Positions 54,390 to 64,000 of a stretch of DNA of 64,000 nucleotides are shown in pieces. Every line of letters starts with the position of its first letter. Position 1 is the first letter of the stretch. Position numbers and translations under genes: made by a program. Source of the DNA: Hippopus hippopus (lineage: Eukaryota; Mollusca; Bivalvia; Cardiida; Cardiidae); NCBI GenBank assembly GCA_946811185.2, contig OX328104.1, positions 51,630,505 to 51,694,504 of the forward strand. Reading direction: 5' to 3'. The notes beneath the pieces are model-generated. The model was not told the origin of the DNA and searched no databases. It saw only the letters and a list, made by a program, of their open reading frames with translations.

Positions 54390-54614
54390 CCCTTTACCAC
54401 ACAATGACGACTTTTAACAACCCTGGGAAAGAGGCCTTTTAAAAACATTTTGGGAAAAGGAGAAAATGCTGGTAACCAGCATTTTCTCCTTTTCCCAAAA
54501 TGTTTTCTACTCCATCAAAAAATGATTGTACTGTTTGAGCCATATTGAAATTGTCGTCTGCAAATGCTTTCCATTTGGACAAGGCTTAAATTTTGTTGTC
54601 TGGTAAAGGGTTAA
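54386..54614. mobile_element. Palindromic TTAA MITE, full-length copy
   Basis: Directly abuts the previous copy at TTAA; ends CCCTTTACCACACAATGACG and GTTGTCTGGTAAAGGG. Confidence 0.87.
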
Positions 54615-55111
54615 AGAGTTATATACCCCACATTATATAGTCTGTCAAATAAATATATCTCAAAAATTACTGGCACTTTTAGTTTTTATTCCTTGATGTA
54701 TACACGTTCTTTTTTATACTACAAAGAAATTTCTCACAATCTGATTGGATAATATGCCCCGAATATATATTCCTGTAGACTGGCAAAATTCACGTAAAAG
54801 CAGTTGCCCTATTGGGAGCCCTGTATACATAACTACACTTTCAACACAACATCCAAAATGGCGGTGTCAGTCAATACAAGCCGCCCACGAGATAAACATG
54901 CTGAGTAGCCTGCACCATCTTATTACTAGTTTCCCTCAATAGTTTTCATTAAAGCGGAAAGAATGGATTATTTTTTAAAATAAATGAATATAGTTACATG
55001 TACATATATTATCGTTTGTTGTCATTCTGAAACAAATACACGGGGTTAAAATGAGCCATCCCTTCATCAGGTAAGCAAACTGTGAAGTGCCGAAACTCAT
55101 ACATTATAAGG
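54615..55111. other. Unassigned sequence, possible 3' region of the VWC gene
   Basis: AATAAA at about 54651 could be a polyadenylation signal. A 65-codon frame at 54745 has no recognisable features. Confidence 0.4.
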
Positions 55112-55340
55112 TTAACCCTTTACCACACGGCAAAATTTAAGACCTATCCAAATTGAAAGCATTTGCAGACGACAATTTCATAGTGGCTCAAATGACGCAA
55201 CTTTTCTTTGATAGGGTAGAAAACTTTGTGGGAAAAGGAGAAAATGCTGGTTACCAGCATCTTCTCCTTTTCCCACAATGTTTTCAAAAGGCCTCTTCTT
55301 CAGGGGCGTTAAAAGGCGTCACTGTGTGGTAAAGGGTTAA
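55112..55340. mobile_element. Palindromic TTAA MITE, reverse copy
   Basis: TTAA flanks; CCCTTTACCACACGGCAAAA and CACTGTGTGGTAAAGGG ends; core with one C/T mismatch. Confidence 0.87.
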
Positions 55341-55684
55341 AAGGATAACCTAATGGTCCTTTGTCGCAATGAATAGCTGTTTACTTTGCCTACAAATCAT
55401 TAAGATCCATAGTTACTTATCTTGAAGTTGTTTAAATCCATGTTTAAATAAAAATATGTTGAATGTCTATTGCAGTGACATAATCAAATTCATACAAAAC
55501 TGCACGTTTTACCAAGTTTTCAGTGATATCAGTTCTCGGTGATGTCACTTTTCGTTGAATTGGGGCACTCAGAGGGGAAGTTCTATTTTGTCAGCGTACC
55601 CAATTCTTGAGACCATAGAATAGGGAAGTTCCGCTAAAAACACTTTGAAATGGTAAAACTTTGCTGTATAATAAATTCGTTGTA

Positions 55685-55800
55685 TGGTCAGGCGACTTGA
55701 AAACTTGTTCATGGCTGTGGTGAATCATGTCGCCCTTCGCCTTTTGGGGCGACATGATTCGCCACAGCCGTGAACAAGTTTCCAAGCCCTCTGCCATCTG
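55685..55800. repeat. Foldback with arms of about 45 bp
   Basis: GGCTGTGGTGAATCATGTCG pairs with CGACATGATTCGCCACAGCC around a GCCCTTCGCCTTTTGGG centre; outer AAACTTGTTCATGG pairs with CCGTGAACAAGTTT. Confidence 0.85.
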
Positions 55801-55869
55801 ACTGAACAACTAAAAGTGTGACTTGTAACAACTTTGGTCATCAATCCAATAGCTTATGATCAACCTTTA

Positions 55870-56060
55870 AGAAAATTCGATGTTTTTAACGACCCTAAGG
55901 AAAAATGCTTTGAAAGCATGGAGGGGAAAAGAATAAAAAGTACTTATAACTAGCATTTCTCTGTGTTTCTCACAATGTTTTCTACCCTTTTAAATATAAA
56001 ACCCATCATTTTAGCAATACTGATTTTGTTCTCTAGAAAATTAATGCTTTAAATTTGTCT
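55870..56060. repeat. Degraded palindromic MITE copy
   Basis: TTTTAACGACCCTAAGG, TCTCACAATGTTTTCTACCC and an AATGCTTTAAATTTG remnant. Confidence 0.6.
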
Positions 56061-56289
56061 AAAAATTTCTCCGCATTTGCCAGAAATGCAGAAAGAGACA
56101 AGCATTTAAAGCCCAATAGCTGGTAATGGTAGCTTTTCAACAAGTCTGCATACAAAAGGTCTCTCTACCACATTATTTTCTATTTTGAGAAGTCTTGACC
56201 CCCATATTCAGTTTAGCAAACTCGGGAAAAGTTTTGTTTTTGGTTTGTTGTTTAACCTCATTTTCAACATTATTTTAGTTTTATCATGG

Positions 56290-56790
56290 TGGCCAGTGCA
56301 CCTATTCATGCTTACCTGGAGTTTCTATAAACAGTGATTCACACAATTTTATTCCCAAGTCTCCGGCTGCTTTTCCACATAACTGTTGTCAAAATGACGA
56401 TCAGCGGTGAGAGAGGAATGAATCCTGTTACAATGACTATCATCAATCCATTAACCCATTACCACACAATCCCGAGTTTTGACGCCCCTGTAGGAGAAGG
56501 CTTTTGAAAACATTGTGGGAAAAGGAGAAAATGCTGGTAACCAGCATTTTCTCCTTTTCCCACAATGTTTTCTTCCCCATCCAAAAAAATCATCATTTCA
56601 GTTACATTTAATTTGTCGTCTGCAAATCCTTTCAATTTCGACCAGTCTAATTTTTTGTCGTGTGGTAAAGAGTTAACATCAATCCTTAGGAAGAAATTGA
56701 TGGAGCTCGGGATTAGAACCAGTGACCCCTTTGTCTCAAGTCCCATACGTGACTGATTGCACTACCGGGCTCAGCCGTACATTGACATGT
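56290..56790 (-). mobile_element. SINE (reversed) carrying an inserted TTAA MITE
   Basis: Body fragments GATCAGCGGTGAGAGAGG and CATCAATCCTTAGGAAGAAA match the SINE at 37473 inverted; a degenerate tRNA head lies at about 56700-56776 (GGGATTAGAACCAGTGACCC, ACCGGGCTCAGCC). The MITE sits inside at 56451-56675. Confidence 0.75.
56451..56675. mobile_element. Palindromic TTAA MITE inserted in a SINE
   Basis: TTAA flanks; CCCATTACCACACAATCCC and GTCGTGTGGTAAAGAG ends. The flanking SINE reads through when the MITE and one TTAA are removed. Confidence 0.87.
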
Positions 56791-56919
56791 ATCGCTTGAA
56801 AAAAAAGTTGCAGGAGAGGACTTTGAAAACAATTTTACATGAATTCATGGGAATACTGTGACAAAAAGAGAAATTGCCTATAAGGAGTTTTTGTCACACT
56901 GTGTTCAAAAGTGGCCCAC

Positions 56920-57155
56920 TGAAAGACAATGACCCTTTAGCAGACGACAAAATTCTAGCCTTGTCCAAATTGAAAGCATTTGCAGATGACAATTTCAATA
57001 TGGCTCAAACAGTACACTGGGTTTTTCACAGGAGTGTCCTTGGGCAAGACACTTCAGAGCCCCAGCCTAGTACTGGAAAACATGAATATGTGAGCTGTCG
57101 CCGAGATATGACTGAAATAATGTTGAAAGCGGCGTAAAACACCATTCAAACAAAA
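56920..57155. repeat. MITE half and SINE tail
   Basis: CCCTTTAGCAGACGACAAAA and CAAATTGAAAGCATTTGCAG are one MITE arm; from about 57020 a SINE 3' part follows, ending GTTGAAAGCGGCGTAAAACA. Confidence 0.65.
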
Positions 57156-57306
57156 GTAAAGAGAAAGGGTTACTTTAAGATTTTGTGCCAGAATTTCACT
57201 GATCATCCATCTTAAGAACTTGATATTGAGTGAATTGGTTTTAATCTGAAATAACTGTAAAATTCCAACAATTTAAGGTCTCAGATGTCCATTTAAGCGC
57301 TAAGCA

Positions 57307-57536
57307 TTAACTCTTTACCAAACGACAAAAATGTAGACCTGTCCAAATTGAAAGCATTTGCAGACAACAAATTAAAAGTAACTCAAATGATAAAAATTGT
57401 CTTTGATAGGCTAGAAAACATTGTGGGAAAAAAGGATAAAATGCTGGTTACCAGCATTTTCTGCTTTTCCCACAAGATTTTCCAAAGTCGTCTCTCTCAG
57501 GGTCATTAAAACTTGGGATCGTGTGGTATAGAATTA
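57307..57536. mobile_element. Palindromic TTAA MITE, reverse copy
   Basis: TTAA flanks; CTCTTTACCAAACGACAAAA and GATCGTGTGGTATAGAA ends. Confidence 0.83.
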
Positions 57537-57619
57537 AACCACCTGCATGTATATTTATACAGTATTGATTACAAGCTAGATGAATAATAAACAGTACTGT
57601 ATCACCATATTTCATATAA

Positions 57620-58345
57620 ACAAATTGCATACTTCAACCACACAGTCCAGATTTTAACAACCTTGGGGGAAAAGGCATTTTAAAACATTGTTTGAAAAGG
57701 AGAAAATGCTGTTAGCCAGCATTTTCACCTTTTCCAACAATATTTTTAACCTGTTCAAAGACAAAGCCCATCAGTTGAGTCATATCAAATTTGTAGTCTG
57801 CAAATACTTTGAATATGGAGGAGCTTAAAACTAAGACTCTTTACCACATACCAAACTTTTAGACTGGTCCGAATTGAAAGCATATGCAGATGACAAATTA
57901 AATGTCACTAAAATGAAAAATTTTGTATGTTAAAGGGTAGAAAATATTGCTCAAAAAGGAAATAAGGCTGGATACCAAAACCATTTTCAATCAGGGTCGT
58001 CAAAACAGTGAGGGAGTTAACCTTTCACCACTAGTTCCCCATTTTTAATCATCCTGAAGAAATAAGCTTTTGAAAACATAGTGGGAAAAGGAGAAAATGC
58101 TGGTGACCACATTTATTTTGTAGACTGCATTTTTTTTCCAATTTGGACATGTCTATGATAAAGGGTTAACTAAATACTAGTAACCAGATTACAAAATTTT
58201 AGCCCTGTCCAAAATTGAAAGCATGTGCAGACAATTTCATTGTAGCTCAAATGGTGCAAATTTTCTTAGATACGTTAGAAAAACATTGTTGAAAAAGGAG
58301 AAAATGCTGGTAACCAGCATTTTCTCCTTTTTCCACAATGTTTTC
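57620..58345. repeat. Cluster of four degraded palindromic MITE copies
   Basis: Cores or ends are recognisable near 57640-57830, 57840-58015, 58020-58170 and 58185-58345. The last has a perfect palindromic core GAGAAAATGCTGGTAACC with its mirror. Confidence 0.7.
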
Positions 58346-58635
58346 AAAAGGCTTCTTTCCCTTATCGTTGTTCTGAAATAAGGGCTGGCCCGTGACTAAC
58401 AGGGAAGGGAGTTTCACAGAAAGTGAGCCGAACAATGGGACTAACAGGGGTTAATAAAGGGTTAGCAAACAACAGTACCAGTAACAGAAAGCTGTGATAG
58501 CAATTTGTAGATCTTGAATTCAGTGCGGCATTAATACTTCTTTACATCCTCCGTGCAGGGGATGGGTTTTGAAAACATTGCAGAAAAGGCAGCAACTACT
58601 TGTTTTAATGTTTTCCAGATCTTTCAAAGAAAACC

Positions 58636-59012
58636 TTTTATCACATAACCTCCCCTGTTTTCAGCGTAATATACACATTACAAATTTTCTTATCTAGTAC
58701 AACTTTGATATCATAATTGTGTGACATCATTTATGACGTGATTTTGTACGTATTTGATAGAAGTGAATGGATTTTATGGATATATTACCATGGGTGCATC
58801 TATAGATGGTTTTGCATCTTCTGATCTATAATTTGTGAATTATTGTTATGTGATAAAAAGAATCTGACATTCACTGGCGTTAGGGATAAAACTTTATGGA
58901 ACTCGTCAAGAAAAATTGTTATTAAGCTCGCCAAAGGCTCGCTTAATAACATTTTCCCTAGACTCGTTCAATAAAATATTATCTCAAATGCCAAATCATG
59001 TCAGATCCTATA
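58636..59012. repeat. Second copy of the foldback repeat at 35978-36365
   Basis: Same order of TTTTATCACATAACCTCCC, GGTTTTGCATCTTCTGATCT, GTTATGTGATAAAAAGAATC and the second inverted repeat. Confidence 0.82.
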
Positions 59013-59084
59013 TGTCTTATCCTTCAAATAGTCTTCATTGTGTCACTTTTAAAAGTTGATGCAATAGCATGTATGGTTATAATA

Positions 59085-59690
59085 AAGGAAGAAGCCTTTT
59101 GAAAACATTGTAGGAAAAGGAGAAATTTCTCCTTTTCCCACAATCTTTTCTATCCAATCAAAGACAAGTTTTATCATTTGAGTCACGTTTAAATTGAGGC
59201 TTTCAGTTTGGACAAGTCTACAATTTTGTTGTTTGATAAAGAGTTTCCTCCTTACGAACAGAATTTTAGACTGGTCCAAATTTTAGGCAATTTTAGTCAA
59301 AAAATTAGGTGTGACTCAAATGATAGAATTTTGTCTCATGCTGGTCACCAGCATTTTCTCCTATTCCCATAATGTTTTCAAAGTCTTCCTCAGTGTTGTT
59401 CACCAACATTTTCTCCTTTTCCCATAATGTTTTCAACATCTTCCTCAGTGTTGTTAAAATTCAGGATTGTTTGGTAAGAGGTTAACTCTTTACAAATCAA
59501 AAAAAATTTAGTCTAGTCCATAACGAAAACATTTGCAGATGACAAATTATATGTTGCTCCGATGATGAGATTTGTGTTTGAAAGGCTAGGAAATATTTTC
59601 AGCCAATGAGAAAATGCAGGTTACCAGCATTTTCTCCTTTCCCAACCATGTTTTCAGAGCTTGTTTGGTAAAGGGTTAACAGATTTTTAT
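59085..59690. repeat. Cluster of degraded palindromic MITE copies
   Basis: A shortened copy (59085-59250) lacks the central GCTGG part of the palindrome. Two further copies follow, one with CACCAGCATTTTCTCC and CACCAACATTTTCTCC in direct repeat at 59346 and 59402, a local duplication. Confidence 0.7.
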
Positions 59691-59766
59691 GTATTGATTT
59701 TCACAGGAAAACATTAAACAGCTACATGTATGTATTGAGTTTTTCCTTTTTCACACAATCCAGAGG

Positions 59767-59995
59767 TTAACTCTTTACCACACAATCCCGACTTTTAACG
59801 ACCCTGAGGAAGAAAGCTTTTGAAAACATTGTGGGAAAAGGAGAAAATGCTGGTGACCAGCATTTTCTCCTTTTCCCACAATGTTTTCTACCCTTCCAAA
59901 ATCAAAATTCAGTCTTTGGTTCACATTTATTTTGTCGTCTGTAAATGCTTTCAATTTTGACTGGTCCAAAATTTTGACGTTTGGTAAAGAGTTAA
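59767..59995. mobile_element. Palindromic TTAA MITE, full-length copy
   Basis: TTAA flanks; CTCTTTACCACACAATCCC and TTTGGTAAAGAG ends; perfect core with GCTGGTGACCAGC. Confidence 0.88.
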
Positions 59996-60363
59996 ACAAC
60001 TCTGATAAGCTTTTGAAAACTTGGTGTTAAAAGGAAAAAATGCTAGTATCCACATTTTCTCTTTTTCCTACAATGTTTTCTATCCTTTCAAAATCAAAAA
60101 GCTTAATTCCAGCATCATTCAATTTGTTGTCTGGAAATACATGTACTTTCAATTTGGAGCACTCTTATGTTATGTGGATGAGGTGTATCAGTGGCCCAAT
60201 ATTAACATAAGAAAGACAGATCTAACCAGTTCAATATTTACTTACTTACGCTCTACTTTCGTTTTGCAACAATAGGATATTATCTAATGTATTATGCAAT
60301 ACATACTAGGTAAAATGTAAAGTGTAATGATTTGCCTTGAGTATACTACAGTGGACTTAATCC

Positions 60364-60591
60364 TTAACCCTTTACCACACAATGCCGACTTTTAACGACC
60401 CTGGGAAAGAAGCCTTTTGTAAATATTGTGGGAAAATGAGAAAATGCTTGTAATCAGTATTTTCTCCTTTTCCCACAATGTTTTCTACCCATCAAAGAAA
60501 AATTGCACCATTTGAGCCACACTGAAATTGTCGTCTGCAAATGCTTTCAATTTAGACAAGGCTAAAATTTTGTCATCTGCTAAAGGGTTAA
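60364..60591. mobile_element. Palindromic TTAA MITE, full-length copy
   Basis: TTAA flanks; CCCTTTACCACACAATGCC and GTCATCTGCTAAAGGG ends; core with several mismatches. Confidence 0.85.
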
Positions 60592-60966
60592 AGCACCGTT
60601 CATAGCAATGGTTATCTTTGCAGCCAGTAAATCTGCATTTTGATCTTTGATCTACACTGTCTACTTTACTGAAACATTCTTGAAAAGAGCAAATTGCTAT
60701 TATTTGGGTCTTATATCCAAATTGAAAGTGTTTATAAGGAGTTCCATGGGTTAATAAAGGTAAAAGAATAGAAATGAAGGGCGGAAAATTGCAATTCAAA
60801 GTTTGACAATAAATTAAAGGACCTCCCTTTAAAATTCTTGAAAATAGGTACTTTTGCATACTACAATATAAAAGCATTCGTTAACAAGCTAGGGATCATG
60901 TCATATTTCAGTTATATCCAATTGCAAGTACACCTTTCATTCATTCCTGAGATTTTATTTTAATCC
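60592..60966. other. Intergenic sequence, nothing recognised
   Basis: A weak family 2 MITE echo (TTGATCTTTGATCTACACTGTC near 60640) is the only recognisable sequence. Confidence 0.45.
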
Positions 60967-61195
60967 TTAACCCTTTAGCAGACGACAAAATTTTAGCCTC
61001 CTTCAAACTGAAAGCATTTGCAGATGACAATTTCAGTTTGGTTCAAATGGTGCAATATTTCTTTGATAGGGTAGAAAACATTGTGGGAAAAGGAGAAAAT
61101 GCTGGTTACCAGCTTTTTCTCCTTTTCCCACAATGTTTTCAAAAGGCTTCTTTCTCAGGGTCGTTAAAAGTCGGGATTGTGTGGTAATGAGTTAA
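60967..61195. mobile_element. Palindromic TTAA MITE, reverse copy
   Basis: TTAA flanks; CCCTTTAGCAGACGACAAAA and GTGTGGTAATGAG ends. It is followed at its TTAA by a shortened copy to about 61363. Confidence 0.87.
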
Positions 61196-61722
61196 CCACA
61201 CCAGAAAGAAAACATCTTGGTAACCAGTATTTTCTCCTTTTCCCACAATGTTTCTACCCTGTGACAGACAGAAATAATCATTTGAGCGCCATCACCAGTA
61301 AATTTGTCTTCTGTAGATGCTTTCAGATTGGTCGAGTCCAAAATTGTATCTTTTGGTAAAGGGTTTACCAGTGCTTTGCACAACAAATGCTTTCCACGCC
61401 AACAGCTTCTTTCCCATAAAGATTATGTTAAAAGGAATGTCAATCATTAGAGAAGATTGAATTGTGTTGCTAATCCTCAGAAGGAATAATTGAGACATGC
61501 TCTAGCAAAAGGGGATATATGATATTGCATGTGTCTATTTTTAGAAATGTTATGGGTAAAGAAATGTTGTAATTTAAGCTGGGGGGAATTATTTCCCCGT
61601 CACAGTGAATATTTTCCTCCTGCCGAAAATCTGGAACTACTTTTTTAAGTTTTTTAAGTTTTTGAGTTTTAAAAGTGGCATTCGTTGACAAAATAATCAG
61701 AGGAAATATAATATATAATTTA

Positions 61723-61874
61723 TTTCATCAGCTTGTGGTTAATATGGGGAAATATTTGCCTCAAAAGGGAAAGGTCCGCAAAAATAACTCGTGCCTTACG
61801 GCACTTGTTATTTTCGCATACCTTTTCCTTTTTCGGCAAATATTTCCCCATATTAACCACAAGCTGATGAAATG
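61723..61874. repeat. Long foldback, arms about 60 bp
   Basis: TTCATCAGCTTGTGGTTAAT and the following ATGGGGAAATATTTGCC pair with GGCAAATATTTCCCCATATT and AACCACAAGCTGATGAA; centre GTGCCTTACGGCAC. It lies beside a split copy of repeat B. Confidence 0.88.
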
Positions 61875-62117
61875 AACTCTATTTAATGCATCTCTGTGAT
61901 ACATTATACCAAGCAAGTCATCATTAATTATAGATCCATAAAATCTATTTTCTTTAACAAATGGTTGAATGCTGAGGTTGATTAGTCCTTGGACATTCAG
62001 AAAATTTCTAAACAGCAATAAGTTTTGACTCAAGTCAGCCGGCACAGACTGAGCAGGCTGAACTGGATCAACAATTTTTGCAAATGGGTAAATCTCCTTT
62101 TCACAGAGCTTGGCTCA
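61868..62117. repeat. Interspersed repeat B copy, left end displaced
   Basis: From CTATTTAATGCATCTCTG to CACAGAGCTTGGCTCAA. Its expected left end (GACATGCTCTAGCAAAAGG) is found at 61495-61514, so the foldback and other sequence may have been inserted between. Confidence 0.65.
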
Positions 62118-62304
62118 ATTACTGTTGACTGAGCCAAGGTTCACACTCACAATCATTCAATCAGGAACAACTCTAAAAACATTTCTAAAATTAAAAAATT
62201 TGTAATAAATCTATAGATCAGAATCACATTGACTTTAAAATCATGTCAATTTCTTTTACTAGAAAGTTTTTTTTTTTTACAGATTAATTTATATAACAAT
62301 AGAA

Positions 62305-62553
62305 CTATGAGGAAGTGGATTCTTGCGAAGACAGAGGCAGGTTCTGACTCTGAACTGGGTATATATCGTCTCCAGGCACGCCCATAACAATCATCCAATG
62401 ATTTTGTTCCTTTTCAGCACGATGTGAATCGAGCATAGTGCAGGCAGTTAGTTCATATTCCCTGGTTCCGAAGGATGTACGTGTAATAATCTCCTCCTCC
62501 ACACACAAGTCTTGATTCGTTACTACGTGGTTTACAATGACCTTCTCATTAGC
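62305..62553 (-). CDS. Terminal exon of an unidentified minus-strand gene
   Basis: A good acceptor (TTTCTCTCAG on the minus strand) precedes an in-phase 82-codon stretch ending in TAG. It reads ANEKVIVNHVVTNQDLCVEE, TSFGTREYELTACTMLDSHR, KEQNHWMIVMGVPGDDIYPV and a Ser/Gln-rich tail. Codon flow and composition look like a real protein, but I do not recognise the family. Upstream exons would lie to the right, possibly beyond the window. Confidence 0.6.
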   Translation of the reverse strand, partial: ANEKVIVNHVVTNQDLCVEEEIITRTSFGTREYELTACTMLDSHRAEKEQNHWMIVMGVPGDDIYPVQSQNLPLSSQESTSS

Positions 62554-62569
62554 CTGAGAGAAACAAGAG

Positions 62570-63013
62570 TTAACCCTTTACCACACAATCCCATGTTATA
62601 ATGACCCTGAGAAAAAAGGGTTTTGAAAACATTGTGGGAAGAGGAGAAAATGCTGGTCACCAGCATTTTCTCTTTTTCCCACAATTTTTTCTATCTATTC
62701 AAGGACGAATACTATCATTTTAAAAATATTTGAATTTTCGTCCACAAATTACTGGTTTTAATCAATTTTCCAGTGTTCACGATGTTTTGACAAAGCCTTT
62801 ACCAAACGACAAAACTTCAGACTCATCCAAATTGAAAGCATTTGCAGACGACAAATTTAATATTGCTGAAATTATCAGATTCATCTCTGATAGGATAGCA
62901 AACATTGGAAAAGAAGAAAATGCTGGTTAACCTCATTTTCTTCTTTTCCCACAACGTTTTCTAAAGCCTTTCTTACAGTGGTTAAAAGTTGGGATTGTTT
63001 GGTAAAGGATTAA
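62570..63013. repeat. Two neighbouring palindromic MITE copies
   Basis: First copy TTAACCCTTTACCACACAAT with GCTGGTCACCAGC core; second, reversed, TTTACCAAACGACAAAAC to TTTGGTAAAGGATTAA. Confidence 0.78.
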
Positions 63014-63243
63014 TTGTACTTACAACAGAGTTTCAGGCAGAATGAGCGTGTTTTATAAGTGCAATCTGACCTTGATCTAAGCTAGCGCAAAAACCCTCAG
63101 ATTGCGGATAGAGTGACTCACACAACATTTTCATGGATAAAGTAAATCAAGATCAAACTGCATAGAGTGTGGTGTAAATCTGCTCTTAGAATTTTGCTGT
63201 CTGAGTCCTCTGTGAGATATTTTGCCCAAAACAGCCTTGAAAT

Positions 63244-63690
63244 TTAACTCTTTACCAAACGAAAAAGTTTTAGACTAGCCAAAATTGAGGTCATTTGCAG
63301 AAGACAAATTAAACTTTGCACAAATGATGGAATATATGTCTGTAAGAGTAGAAAACATTGTAGGAAAAGGGGAAAAAAAATGCTGGTTACCAGTATTGTG
63401 TCTTTTTCCCATTGTTTTCAAAAGTTCTATTCTTCAGGGTCATCTAAACTCTGGATTGTGTGGTAGAGAATTAACTTTTAACAAACAGTTCCATGTTTAA
63501 ACAACCTTAAAACAGACGGCTCTTGAAAACACTGTGGGAAAGGAAACAAATACTGGTGACCAGCATTTTCTCCTCTTCTTACAATCTTTTCAACTCCATC
63601 AAAGATAAATGATTTCAGACATTTTTAGTCTGTTGCCTGCAAATGCTTTCAATTAGGACAAGCCTAAAATTTTGTTGTGTGGTATACCTT
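63244..63690. repeat. Two adjoining palindromic TTAA MITE copies
   Basis: 63244-63474 is reversed with TTAA at both ends. 63471-63690 follows in the other orientation, sharing the TTAA, and ends GTTGTGTGGTATACC. Confidence 0.8.
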
Positions 63691-63695
63691 AAACG

Positions 63696-63893
63696 TTAAA
63701 CTGCCAAAAAATTGTATAAAAATTATCAGCTAAAAATAAACCAATTGTTGCGATTTTAGTTCTTTTCACAGGTGAAAAATTCTGAATTGGACAGTGTAGA
63801 TCTAAGATAAGACTGCACGTACTGTGCCATCTGATCTTGATCTATACTGTCCACAAAAGCGCTCTAAGTCACACTCAGCAGCTTAAGGCTTAA
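63696..63893. mobile_element. TTAA MITE family 2 copy
   Basis: TTAA flanks; palindrome GACAGTGTAGATC/GATCTATACTGTC with AGACTGCACGTACTGTGCC centre. Confidence 0.78.
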
Positions 63894-64000
63894 TGCTGTT
63901 TGATGACGGAAAATACCCATTTCTTATTTCATGCTTTTTGGTATATTTTATCGAGAAATAATCGTGAAATAATATTTGATATCTCATGGTTGCAACCAGT

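Overview
The window looks like eukaryotic nuclear DNA, most probably from a bivalve mollusc. It is AT-rich and intron-rich, packed with short interspersed repeats, and holds spliced animal genes. The organism is inferred from repeat style and gene content and has not been checked by search.

Host genes. (1) A REEP5/REEP6-type ER-shaping protein lies on the minus strand. Its first exon is at 12146-12008 and three more follow at 10541-10448, 7218-7080 and 2917-2773, with compatible splice phases; the 3' end is unresolved. (2) A secreted protein lies on the plus strand. A signal-peptide exon at 18623-18806 is followed, after a 16.8-kb intron, by a ten-cysteine von Willebrand factor C exon at 35628-35841. 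Further exons at 38748, 42506, 50443, 51503 and 53130 all join in phase. (3) The last exon of an unidentified minus-strand gene lies at 62553-62305.

Main mobile element. Intron 1 of the secreted-protein gene contains a complete 14,032-bp Polinton/Maverick-type element (20972-35003). It has a 6-bp target duplication (CACATA), termini beginning AG and ending CT, near-identical terminal inverted repeats of about 0.5 kb, and a near-perfect hairpin at each tip. It carries a family-B DNA polymerase that stops inside motif C, a CCHC zinc-knuckle protein, two unrecognised mid-size proteins and several small basic or cysteine-containing proteins. I see no integrase, capsid, packaging ATPase or protease, so it is probably non-autonomous. 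Much of its gene content is arranged as diverged inverted arms.

Most unusual signal. The small genes of this element are followed by 16-nt stem-loops matching the metazoan replication-dependent histone mRNA 3' end: a 6-bp stem, a UUUC loop, a downstream ACCA-like flank and a CGAAAG purine box. Three stem versions co-vary and keep pairing, and the elements are also arrayed in tandem toward both termini. Four of these genes share a promoter cassette with a TATA box and a TGACGTCA (CRE) site; three of the four also have inverted CCAAT boxes. A second promoter type serves two other gene families. The inference is that the element borrows histone-type 3'-end processing, which would couple its small genes to S phase.

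Repeat landscape. Dozens of copies of a roughly 228-bp palindromic TTAA-flanked MITE (piggyBac-like) fill the window, some nested in each other, in SINEs or hit by other elements. Also present are a 2.36-kb hAT-like element with an 8-bp duplication, a tRNA-derived SINE with a 12-bp duplication, a second TTAA MITE family with a histone-unrelated palindromic core, a Tc1-like transposase relic split by another insertion, several foldback elements, a 4.3-kb 33-bp minisatellite open on both strands, and a roughly 165-bp tandem repeat.
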